From Methanosarcinales archaeon (GTDB lineage Archaea; Halobacteriota; Methanosarcinia; DSM-18856; Methermicoccaceae): 7,663 bases of DNA. The stretch spans positions 1-7,663 of the forward strand of contig QMVI01000049.1 in assembly GCA_003661015.1 (NCBI GenBank), read 5' to 3'. The translations under genes and the position numbers were made by a program. Shown piece after piece: positions 1 to 6,314 of the stretch (the stretch's first letter is position 1; each line of letters starts with the position of its first letter). The notes beneath the pieces were generated by a model that did no database searches, was not told the origin of the DNA, and saw nothing but the letters and a program-made list of their open reading frames with translations.

Positions 1-594
1 ATCTGAATCATAGCTAATCCCGATATCCAATACCCAAAATATCTTTGGGTCTGCTATTGACCAGTTCTCCACAACCTCATCCGTAATCAGGTAGTTCGGT
101 ATCACCAGCCTCTTATTTTCCCAAGTTCTCAAAACAGTGTAAAAGAGACTTATATCCTCTATTTGTCCATATTTATTTTTGAACGTGACATAATCGCCAA
201 CCCTGAACGGTTGAAATACACTGAGCATGACACCTGACAAAAGACCTCCAATAACTTTCTGAGCTGCAAGACCTATTACTATGCCCGCAAACCCTGCACT
301 TGCCAGTAGGGCAACAGATATAGAACGTAATTGTGGGAAGAGAGATATGACTGCAATAATCCCCACCAAGTAAATAATAGCTGTAAAAAGTCTTTTCAGA
401 AATGCATATTGAGTTGCAAATCTCTTCTCATCTATTATATCAAATTTTTTTTCGATTATTCTTGAATATTGTCTGTCTAAAAATTTCCTCACAAGTTTTG
501 CAATAAAGGCTGTGATTATGATTATAATCAAGCCGATGAAAAGTCTCCATATGACCTCCCCAAACACTTCCCACATCTCTATATTCAAACTCAT
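1..594 (-). CDS. MscS-family mechanosensitive ion channel, partial (C-terminus outside window)
   Basis: This is the 5' part of a small-conductance mechanosensitive channel gene that runs off the left edge, leaving about 198 residues. MscS proteins form homoheptameric membrane pores that open under membrane tension and release solutes during hypo-osmotic shock. Seen: a hydrophobic helix near residues 17-33 (isoleucine-rich), a second near 68-86, then the pore helix TM3 with the Gly/Ala pattern AGFAGIVIGLAAQ followed by KVIGGLLSG. Next come FQPFRVGDYV and IPNYLITDEVVENWS, typical of the MscS beta domain. The C-terminal alpha/beta domain is missing because of the window edge. An ATG at 600 is also possible, but GGAGG at 604-608 lies 3 nt from it and 9 nt from the ATG at 594, so 594 is preferred. 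The gene is divergent from lhr and shares its short promoter region. Family assignment is firm; gating and ion preference are not readable. Confidence 0.93.
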   Translation of the reverse strand, partial: MSLNIEMWEVFGEVIWRLFIGLIIIIITAFIAKLVRKFLDRQYSRIIEKKFDIIDEKRFATQYAFLKRLFTAIIYLVGIIAVISLFPQLRSISVALLASAGFAGIVIGLAAQKVIGGLLSGVMLSVFQPFRVGDYVTFKNKYGQIEDISLFYTVLRTWENKRLVIPNYLITDEVVENWSIADPKIFWVLDIGISYDSD

Positions 595-600
595 TGCCAT

Positions 601-676
601 ATCCCTCCCACAAAGTCTGAGGTTTATGAATATTTTATGAAGGATATTTTATAAGAGATTATGCCTATTATTTTAT
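601..676. promoter_or_regulatory. Divergent promoter region between MscS and lhr, TATA-like box at 646-655
   Basis: This 76-bp intergenic region separates two divergent genes. The element attttataag at 646-655 reads as a TATA-like box on both strands. On the plus strand its centre lies about 26 nt before the GTG at 677, the usual TATA-to-start distance in archaea, so the lhr transcript would begin at or next to its start codon (leaderless). On the minus strand the same element would place a start near 625, leaving a roughly 30-nt leader that contains the GGAGG of the channel gene (604-608). A second A/T-rich candidate for the minus strand lies at about 621-640. Inferred from spacing only. Confidence 0.5.
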
Positions 677-3466
677 GTGAGACAGAAGACTGAAACTGTG
701 TTTGGGCTACTTTCACCACGTATCCTAAAAGCACTATCTGAATTTGGATTCACACAGCCAACACTACCTCAGAAACTGGCAATACCTGAGATACTGGAAG
801 ATAAAAACGTCTTGGTTGTAGCACCGACTGGAAGTGGAAAAACAGAAAGTGCAATGCTGCCCATACTCACAAAGCTTGAAAGTGATACTACCGAGGGCAT
901 AAAAGCACTGTATATAACACCCTTAAGGGCACTAAACCGAGACATGCTAAGGAGAATGGAAAGATGGAGTGAAATCACTGGGATAGATATACAAGTCAGA
1001 CATGGCGATACCCCTTCATCCGTTAGAAGAAAACAGTCTGAGAAACCTCCAGATGTTTTGATAACAACACCCGAAACCCTTCAAATTCTATTCGTAGGGA
1101 AGAGACTCAGAAAACATCTGAAGAGTGTTAGATATGTTGTTATCGATGAGGTTCATGAGCTTGCATCCTCGAAAAGAGGTATTCAGTTGTCCATAGCTCT
1201 TGAGAGGCTTGTTGAGATGAGTGGGGAGTTTGTCAGGATTGGTCTCTCTGCAACTGTTGGAGATTTAGAAGAGGTTGCCTAGTTTGTTGGTGGTGTGGGC
1301 AGAGATGTGAAAATAATCAACGCAACCCTCGAAAGTCCTATGGATATGAGAGTTATTTCGCCCCGTGTAAAGAAAGAGGACTATGAACTTGCAAAAAGAA
1401 TATCAACGTCTCCTGAAATGGCAGCATGTTTGAGGAAAATGGCAGAAATAATATAGTCTCATAAGTCAGTGTTGATATTCGTTAATACGAGAGCTACTGC
1501 AGAGGTTATAGGCTCGAGACTAAAGCTTATGGGACTGCCAATAGAAGTCCACCACGGCTCTCTCTCGAGAGATGTGAGAGTTTCTGTTGAGGAAAAATTC
1601 AAGAAGGGGGAATTGAAGGGGCTTGTGTGCACATCTTCGATGGAACTTGGCATAGACATAGGCAATGTTGACCATGTCATTCAGTACAACTCGCCGAGAG
1701 AAGTTCAGAGAGCAATCCAAAGAGTGGGGCGCTCAGGACATTCTCTCGACAGGGTGTCTGATGGAACTATGATTGCTATGGGTTTTGATGACATACTCGA
1801 ATGTTGTGTGATTGCAAGAATGGCACTGACGGGCATCATAGAATCGTTCAAAGTCAGAAAGAATGCAAAAGATGTCTTGGCAAATCAGCTCTGTGCATAT
1901 GTTATGGAAGGTGAACAAGACTTGTACAAATTCTACAACATAGTCAAAAGAGCCTATCCGTACAGAGACCTCACTTTTGAAGAGCTTTCTGAGGTTGCTG
2001 TTGAGCTTGAAGAGGCTGGGCTTATAAGAAGGATGGATGGATATGTGAGAAAGAGAAGAAGAGCAACATCGTACTTCTACGATAATATCTCAATGATACC
2101 TGACGAGAAGAAATACGAGGTTCGGGATATAGTAAGTGATTCCATTATTGGGACACTTGATGAGGCTTTTGTTGTGAATACTGGGACACCGGGAACGACA
2201 TTCATTACAAAAGGTGAGATGTGGAGGATTGTAGAGGTGGATGTGGAGCATCACAGAATCCTCGTAGAGCCTGTTGTTGTAGAAGGGGAGGTTCCAAACT
2301 GGGTTGGTGAGGAGATTCCGGTTCCGTTTGAGGTTGCCCGAGAAGTTGGTATTCTCAGAGGAATCATATTCAACAAGACTATGAGAATCGATGAGATTGC
2401 AGAAATGTACCACACCGACCGTCAGACACTTAGCAAGGTATTTGGCATAATAAAGAAGCATAAAGGTGAAGTTCCAGACGAGAGGACAGTTGTTGTTGAG
2501 GAACACAGAGATGAGAGCTCCATAGTCATCAATGCCTGCTTTGGACATAAAGTCAATGAGACCCTTGGCAGATTCATAGTTGCCCTCCTGTCCTACAGAG
2601 CTGGTTCGAGCATTGGAATGGAAATTGACCCATACCGGATAAAGCTAAAAGTCCCATGGGGATTGAGGGCAGGGGATGTAATTTCCCTGTTGAAAGAAAG
2701 CGTGCCAGAACATATTGAAGCGGTCATAGAACTATCTCTCAAAGGAACGAACCTCTTCAGATGGAAGTTTGTCAATGTTGCAAAAAGATTTGGCATAATA
2801 TCCAAGGATGTTGATTGGAGCAAGGTCAATCTGAGAAGATTGCTGGATGTTTATCAGGGAACGTTTGTGTATAGAGAAACGATAGACGAGATTCTGTATG
2901 AGCGTATGGATGTTGAGAGAGCCAAATTAGTTCTTGACATGATACGAAGGGGTGAGATGAAAGTTGTGGAAGGGGAGGCAAGTGTTATTGGTAAAGCTGG
3001 CTTCTCATCCGCAAGAGATTTGCTGATAAACGAAAGAGGGGAGGCAAGTGTTCTTGAAGCATTCAAAGAGAGACTTAATAGAGAGCAGGTGATACTGTTT
3101 TGTGTTGCATGCAAGAATTACAAACAGAAGATAGAGGTTTCAAGAGTTCCAGAACAGCCCAGATGTCCTGTTTGTGGGTCGATGATGTTAGCAGCTCTGA
3201 AACCTTGGGAAGAAGAATATGTGGAGTATGTGAAAAGACATGGCTTGAAGGGGAAAGAAAAAAGTAAGGTGGAGAGGATTTTCCGCAATGCAAATATCGT
3301 GATGTCGTTTGGAAAAAGAGCTGTGATAGCACTTGCTGCGAGGGGAGTTGGACCAGAGACTGCTGTCAGAATTCTGAACAAACTGAGAGAGAAAGAGGAT
3401 GATTTTTACCGAGATATTCTGGAGGCTGAGAGAGAATATGCAAGGACAAAGAGATTCTGGGATTGA
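677..3466 (+). CDS. lhr: Lhr-type ATP-dependent DNA helicase with two in-frame TAG codons (putative pyrrolysine)
   Basis: Large superfamily 2 helicase of the Lhr group, an ATP-driven 3'-5' translocase implicated in DNA repair. Reading TAG as sense gives 929 residues, a normal archaeal Lhr length. Motifs in order: APTGSGKTESA with K55 (Walker A), TPLRALNRD (Ia), TTPETLQ (Ib), DEVH at 157-160 (II), SAT at 191-193 (III), IFVNTR near 267-272 (IV), CTSSMELGID (V), QRVGRSGH at 348-355 (VI). The C-terminal part carries paired cysteines (CVAC, then CPVC), as in archaeal Lhr proteins. TAG occurs at codons 202 and 260. The 57 codons between them encode family-like sequence (starting FVGG), with no frameshift before or after. 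GTG at 677 is the only usable start after the in-frame TGA at 638, and it sits about 26 nt from a TATA-like box. The gene ends in TGA, 7 nt before the next gene. Alternatives are a recently inactivated gene or two truncated products; an intact 665-codon downstream frame argues against decay. Confidence 0.88.
1280..1282 (+). other. In-frame TAG, codon 202 of lhr (putative pyrrolysine)
   Basis: TAG interrupts the lhr frame 8 residues after motif III (SAT), in the context DLEEVA-TAG-FVGG. The flanking residues match the Lhr pattern LSAT-x-G-x-x-EEVA-x-F/W, where the variable position is commonly Lys or Arg in my recollection of the family. AAG to TAG is a single-base change. The amino acid inserted is inferred, not seen. 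Confidence 0.75.
1454..1456 (+). other. In-frame TAG, codon 260 of lhr (putative pyrrolysine)
   Basis: The second TAG lies in the same frame, in the context MAEII-TAG-SHKSVLIFVNTR, immediately before motif IV of the second RecA domain. Related helicases usually have a charged residue (Glu or Lys) here, followed by x-H-[KR]-[ST]. GAG or AAG to TAG is one base change. The frame resumes without any shift and stays open to the TGA at 3464-3466. Confidence 0.75.
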
Positions 3467-3473
3467 ACAAGAT

Positions 3474-4415
3474 ATGGAAGTTCCACCATGTACGAAATGT
3501 GGTTCGCCATCGATAATATTCCAACGTTATTCAGGTCTTCATCTGTGTAAGAAGCATTTCATCGAGGATGTCGAGAGGAAAGTGAAGAGGAGAATAAGAA
3601 AAAAAAGAATGATTGAACAGGGGGATAAGATAGCAATTGCTTTGAGTGGTGGTAAGGACAGCTCTGCACTTTTAATACTTTTTAAAAAAATAACCAAAAT
3701 GAGGAGAGATGTCGAACTTGTTGCTATTTCAGTCGACGAGGGAATTGCAGAATATCGCCCAAAAACACTTGAAAGGGCGAAATCCCTCGCAGACAAACTA
3801 AATGTGCCACACATCATAAGAAGTTTTGAGGATGTGTATGGAAACTCTCTTGACGAGTTGGTGAAAAAGGCGGAAAAGAAATACGGATTGATGGGGGGGT
3901 GCAGTCTGTGTGGGGTCTTGAGAAAGAGACTCCTCAACAGCATTTCAAGGGAGATTGGTGCAACAAAGTTAGCTGTGGGTCATAATTTGGACGATGAGGC
4001 ACAGACAATACTGATGAACTACCTGAGAGGAGATGTCGAAAGACTGCTGAGATTATCTCCAAGAAAAGAAAGAGAGGAATTTATACCAAGAATAAAGCCT
4101 CTTGTAGAGGTTCCTGAGAAAGAGGTTGCTCTTTATTCTCTTTTGCATGGTGTTGAAATCGAGCATGAAGAGTGTCCATATGCAAGCGAGTCATATAGAT
4201 TCGATGTCAGAGACTTTCTCAACTATTTTGAAATGGGGCATCCCGGGACAAAATACTCACTTCTGAGAGGATATGAAAAATTGATTGATATGATTGGTGT
4301 GATGGATACCTTGCCAAAGGAATTCTTCGAGCTATCGTCATGTGTAAGGTGTGGTGAACCAACCAGCGGAAAAATGTGCAAGGTGTGTGAAATCCTCGAG
4401 AAGCTTGGAACTTAA
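3474..4415 (+). CDS. TtuA/Ncs6-type tRNA 2-thiouridine sulfurtransferase (TIGR00269-like)
   Basis: PP-loop ATPase that adenylates a tRNA uridine and replaces its 2-oxygen with sulfur (s2U34 for Ncs6/CtuA, position 54 for TtuA). Visible in 313 residues: an N-terminal zinc finger (C6, C9, C25, H28); the PP-loop SGGKDSS at 58-64; C143 and C146 in CSLC and C234 in ECPYA, equivalent to the three cysteines that hold the [4Fe-4S] cluster in TtuA; GHNLDDEAQT at 169-178; and a C-terminal zinc finger (C290, C293, C302, C305). All key residues are present. The ATG at 3474 is preferred because it directly precedes the zinc finger and starts 7 nt after the lhr stop. ATG 3438, with GGAGG 12 nt upstream, and an earlier start at 3399 would overlap lhr. 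Probably co-transcribed with lhr. Sequence alone does not separate position 34 from position 54 specificity. Ends in TAA. Confidence 0.92.
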   Translation: MEVPPCTKCGSPSIIFQRYSGLHLCKKHFIEDVERKVKRRIRKKRMIEQGDKIAIALSGGKDSSALLILFKKITKMRRDVELVAISVDEGIAEYRPKTLERAKSLADKLNVPHIIRSFEDVYGNSLDELVKKAEKKYGLMGGCSLCGVLRKRLLNSISREIGATKLAVGHNLDDEAQTILMNYLRGDVERLLRLSPRKEREEFIPRIKPLVEVPEKEVALYSLLHGVEIEHEECPYASESYRFDVRDFLNYFEMGHPGTKYSLLRGYEKLIDMIGVMDTLPKEFFELSSCVRCGEPTSGKMCKVCEILEKLGT

Positions 4416-4426
4416 GGGCAATTATG

Positions 4427-4431
4427 AAAAA
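4427..4431 (-). terminator. Oligo-T possible terminator of the DUF2162-ExbB-DUF2149 operon
   Basis: On the minus strand a run of five T lies 21 nt beyond the TAA of the DUF2149 gene, within the 37-bp gap between the convergent gene ends (4416-4452). No clear hairpin was seen. Weak call. Confidence 0.25.
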
Positions 4432-4451
4432 GATGCACGGTTTCTGTCGTA

Positions 4452-4463
4452 TTTATTTACTTT
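4452..4463 (+). terminator. T-rich possible terminator of the lhr-ttuA transcript
   Basis: A short T-rich run (tttatttactt) lies about 37 nt past the plus-strand stop, inside the end of the convergent DUF2149 gene. Archaeal termination often relies on oligo-T without a hairpin. Weak, composition-based call. Confidence 0.25.
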
Positions 4464-4809
4464 CAGTTATATTTTCAGGGACATATATCACCCGTCCATC
4501 CTCGAGCCTATAAGCCACTCCCATCTTCACACCTTGCCCTCCTCCAAGCTTATCTGTCATGTTCAGCACTTTTATTTCATTCCCCTCTTTGATGATTATC
4601 TGCATATCTGATGAGCCCGGATTCTTAACAATCGTTATATCTTGGTCTTGAAGAACTAACTCAGGCAGGTTGTAGAATAGTACTATTGCCACAAGCAAAG
4701 CAACCGCAAACACCATTGCCACATCGAAAAGATTTGCAACTCCCTCCATGGGTGTTATATCCTCATCATCCAACCCGGGATTCTTTCTCCTGCCATTTCT
4801 CCTTCTCAT
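4453..4809 (-). CDS. DUF2149 protein, small single-pass membrane protein with ExbD/TolR-like topology
   Basis: 118-residue protein resembling the archaeal DUF2149 family, whose biochemical role is not established. Seen: a very basic N-terminus (MRRRNGRRK), the stretch ITPMEGVANLFDVAMVF, a hydrophobic segment at about 27-46, then a roughly 70-residue polar domain outside the membrane ending GRVIYVPEN. Asp29 sits at the cytoplasmic start of the helix, like the ion-carrying Asp of ExbD, TolR and MotB, and a Thr-Pro precedes it as in many ExbD proteins. The neighbouring upstream gene is an ExbB-type protein, so an ExbB/ExbD-like stator pair is inferred. The ATG at 4809 has a strong GGAGG (4816-4820) 6 nt upstream and overlaps the preceding gene by 44 nt, implying translational coupling. 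Last gene of the operon; TAA stop. Confidence 0.85.
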   Translation of the reverse strand: MRRRNGRRKNPGLDDEDITPMEGVANLFDVAMVFAVALLVAIVLFYNLPELVLQDQDITIVKNPGSSDMQIIIKEGNEIKVLNMTDKLGGGQGVKMGVAYRLEDGRVIYVPENITESK

Positions 4810-5434
4810 GAATAACCTCCTCGAAGATTCTTAAAATGTAGTCGATATCACTGAGATCCTGAGCATACCATCTCCCCCTGACAACAGTTATCGTATAAAG
4901 AATTACTGCAATTGAGAGACCAAGAACTGTTGTTGAGAAAGCCATTATGAGATTGTTTACCATTTGCTCTACATTTCCACTCAGAAGCCCAGAGAGTGCG
5001 GGACCCATTGGAATAAGGGTTCCCATTAACCCCAACATTGGACCAATTTTTGCTCCTATCTTGGTTTTCTCTACTGATTTTGATATTTTTATCTCATAAT
5101 CCTCATATAATTTATCTAATTTGAGACTAAGTGTGTTTTTCTCTATTGCATCAGACAGATCAATCAAAAATTTTTTAAGCATTTGATTTCCTTTCATATT
5201 TTTAAGTAAACTGACTGCATCATTTACATTTCCATTGCCAAACATTTCGGCAGACTTTATTACCATACTTTCAATCTCCTCTGGGTTTCTATATCGGGTT
5301 GTCCATTCAGATAGAAACATGCCAAAATTGAGCAATGACCAAGAGAGAATTCCAATCAGCATAAATATGACTGGATAGAGAAGAGAGGTCGAAATTATAT
5401 ACAAAACTGACAGAACAGACGTAAACATACTCAT
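4766..5434 (-). CDS. MotA/TolQ/ExbB proton channel family protein
   Basis: Membrane protein of the ExbB/TolQ/MotA group, which forms ring-like channels that use ion flow across the membrane to drive a partner. Of 222 residues, an N-terminal hydrophobic segment lies near 5-40, a cytoplasmic domain at about 42-125, then two helices carrying the family signature: IGPMLGLMGTLIPMGPALSG at 130-149, with T139, and AFSTTVLGLSIAV at 165-177, with T168/T169. These threonines correspond to the conserved polar residues lining the ExbB/TolQ pore. The ATG at 5434 overlaps the upstream TGA by one base (TGATG) and has an AGGGGGG 7 nt upstream; an ATG at 5440 is too close to that site. Ends in TGA, inside the DUF2149 gene. 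Family assignment is firm; the energised process is unknown. Confidence 0.92.
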   Translation of the reverse strand: MSMFTSVLSVLYIISTSLLYPVIFMLIGILSWSLLNFGMFLSEWTTRYRNPEEIESMVIKSAEMFGNGNVNDAVSLLKNMKGNQMLKKFLIDLSDAIEKNTLSLKLDKLYEDYEIKISKSVEKTKIGAKIGPMLGLMGTLIPMGPALSGLLSGNVEQMVNNLIMAFSTTVLGLSIAVILYTITVVRGRWYAQDLSDIDYILRIFEEVIHEKEKWQEKESRVG

Positions 5435-6123
5435 CAACATACCCCCCTGAACCTCGACAGCAAGAACCCTGCCAACACGATGCCACTCAACATACTAAAC
5501 GAGACTACAACATTACCTACATCCATACTCCCTGTTTCAATTAGTACTCCTCTGGACTGTATATACGCGGGAATCAGTAGTGCTGCCAAAATGTAAAACA
5601 TTCCAAGGAATAACATTACATTACCCAGAAGGTATGGACCTTTTCTTGTCAATGAGTTTACCTTCTTCGCCAATAGTACGGTGGTAGTTATGGTTAAGAT
5701 AAATGTGATGCCAACTGCAAAACCAACTTGTAAGGGAGTTGTATCTGTCATGTGTATTAGGATTGAGCATGCAAAAAAGGTGGCAGCCATACATACTGGA
5801 CAAGGAACTGAAAGTAAGAGGAAAGACCTTCTTGAAACATCGCGCCCCTTACAGAACTCTCTGGCGGTATAAAGCCCGCCAATAACAAGCATTATCGCAA
5901 GTAGTGTATGCAAAAAAAGTCCCATAGACAACAAAGAGCGTGTCGCACTAATGGGTATCATATCCGAAAGAATACTAAATACCATAGACAGTACCAAATA
6001 TGCTGTGGAAATCATCACAATTTCCTCTTTTTTTAGTGAGGTGAGACCACAGCCAAGTCCACTCTTAATACCAAATAGTGCTATGCCGATAAGAACTGAT
6101 AATGTAAGTGGTAAGGAGTCCAT
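5434..6123 (-). CDS. DUF2162-like predicted transporter, about seven membrane helices
   Basis: 229-residue polytopic membrane protein that I recognise as DUF2162-like, a predicted transporter family found mainly in archaea. About seven hydrophobic segments are visible, near 5-24, 35-58, 65-85, 101-124, 131-152, 164-187 and 205-223. Two cysteine-bearing signatures stand out: KSGLGCG at 20-26 and SVPCPVCMAA at 105-114, with C119 nearby. The layout recalls the CcdA/DsbD and LysE/NicO transporter folds, in which paired Cys or polar motifs in helices matter, but that link is inference. First gene of a three-gene operon, coupled through a TGATG overlap to the ExbB-like gene, so it is the likely client of that motor. 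The ATG at 6123 is preferred over a TTG at 6135; no clear Shine-Dalgarno is seen. Ends in TGA. Substrate unknown; a metal or cofactor is conceivable. Confidence 0.8.
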   Translation of the reverse strand: MDSLPLTLSVLIGIALFGIKSGLGCGLTSLKKEEIVMISTAYLVLSMVFSILSDMIPISATRSLLSMGLFLHTLLAIMLVIGGLYTAREFCKGRDVSRRSFLLLSVPCPVCMAATFFACSILIHMTDTTPLQVGFAVGITFILTITTTVLLAKKVNSLTRKGPYLLGNVMLFLGMFYILAALLIPAYIQSRGVLIETGSMDVGNVVVSFSMLSGIVLAGFLLSRFRGVC

Positions 6124-6135
6124 CGTATAAAACAA

Positions 6136-6190
6136 ATTATTTTTAATATTTGAAACTTTTTTATTATGACATACTTTTATAAAAATTGTT
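6136..6190 (-). promoter_or_regulatory. Putative promoter of the DUF2162-ExbB-DUF2149 operon
   Basis: Very A/T-rich sequence upstream of the operon. On the minus strand TTTTTATAAAAG at about 6175-6186 is a good TATA-like box, predicting a start near 6150 and a leader of about 30 nt without Shine-Dalgarno. A weaker AAATATTAAA at about 6142-6151 is centred some 25 nt from the ATG at 6123 and would give a leaderless transcript. The sequence does not decide between them. Confidence 0.4.
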
Positions 6191-6213
6191 ATTAAAAGGT
6201 AATACTAATTCTA

Positions 6214-6223
6214 ACAAAAATAA
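6214..6223 (-). terminator. Oligo-T terminator after tRNA-Thr
   Basis: Directly downstream of the tRNA 3' end the minus strand reads TTATTTTTGT, a T-rich run typical of archaeal tRNA termination. It separates the tRNA from the following membrane operon. Confidence 0.45.
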
Positions 6224-6224
6224 G

Positions 6225-6297
6225 AGCCTCGGGGGGGATTCGAACCCCCGACCTCTTCCTTACCAAGGAAGCGCTATGCCACCTTAGCCACCGAGGC
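6225..6297 (-). tRNA. tRNA-Thr (anticodon GGT)
   Basis: Complete cloverleaf on the minus strand. The acceptor GCCTCGG pairs perfectly with CCGAGGC, the D stem GCTA pairs with TAGC, and the anticodon stem CTTCC pairs with GGAAG around the loop TTGGTAA. The anticodon is GGT (complement of 6262-6264), reading ACC and ACT threonine codons. The T stem is GGGGG/CCCCC around TTCGAAT. The discriminator at 6225 is T (U73), as expected for archaeal tRNA-Thr. CCA is not encoded (next bases are CTTA), so it must be added enzymatically. No intron. It starts 17 nt after the ATP-grasp stop, with an A/T-rich TATA-like stretch at about 6303-6318. Confidence 0.97.
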
Positions 6298-6314
6298 AGA
6301 TTATTAATATTTTT

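Noticed and set aside
2090..2548. 152-codon open frame on the minus strand inside lhr
   Set aside because: Antisense shadow of strongly conserved lhr coding sequence; its translation shows no recognisable domain. The same applies to the other minus-strand frames between 1459 and 3381 and to 3539-3943.
2971..3052. 16-bp exact direct repeat (2971-2986 and 3037-3052) inside lhr
   Set aside because: Both copies encode GEASV in frame, 22 codons apart, within a normal Lhr C-terminal region; only two copies, so chance or a local amino acid repeat explains it.
1469..3466. Separate 665-codon gene starting at GTG 1469
   Set aside because: It begins inside motif IV and lacks motifs I to III, which are in the same frame upstream; it is the second part of lhr after a TAG codon, not an independent gene.
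677..3466. lhr as an ordinary pseudogene
   Set aside because: No frameshift, no TAA or TGA in frame, all motifs kept, and the only interrupting codons are TAG. Decay remains possible but is the weaker reading.
677..3466. Selenocysteine decoding as the explanation of interrupted frames
   Set aside because: Selenocysteine uses TGA; the interrupting codons here are TAG, and TGA is used as a normal stop by three genes in the window.
4351..4611. 86-codon plus-strand frame across the convergent gene ends
   Set aside because: It overlaps the end of the tRNA thiolase gene and the antisense of the DUF2149 gene, with no family resemblance.
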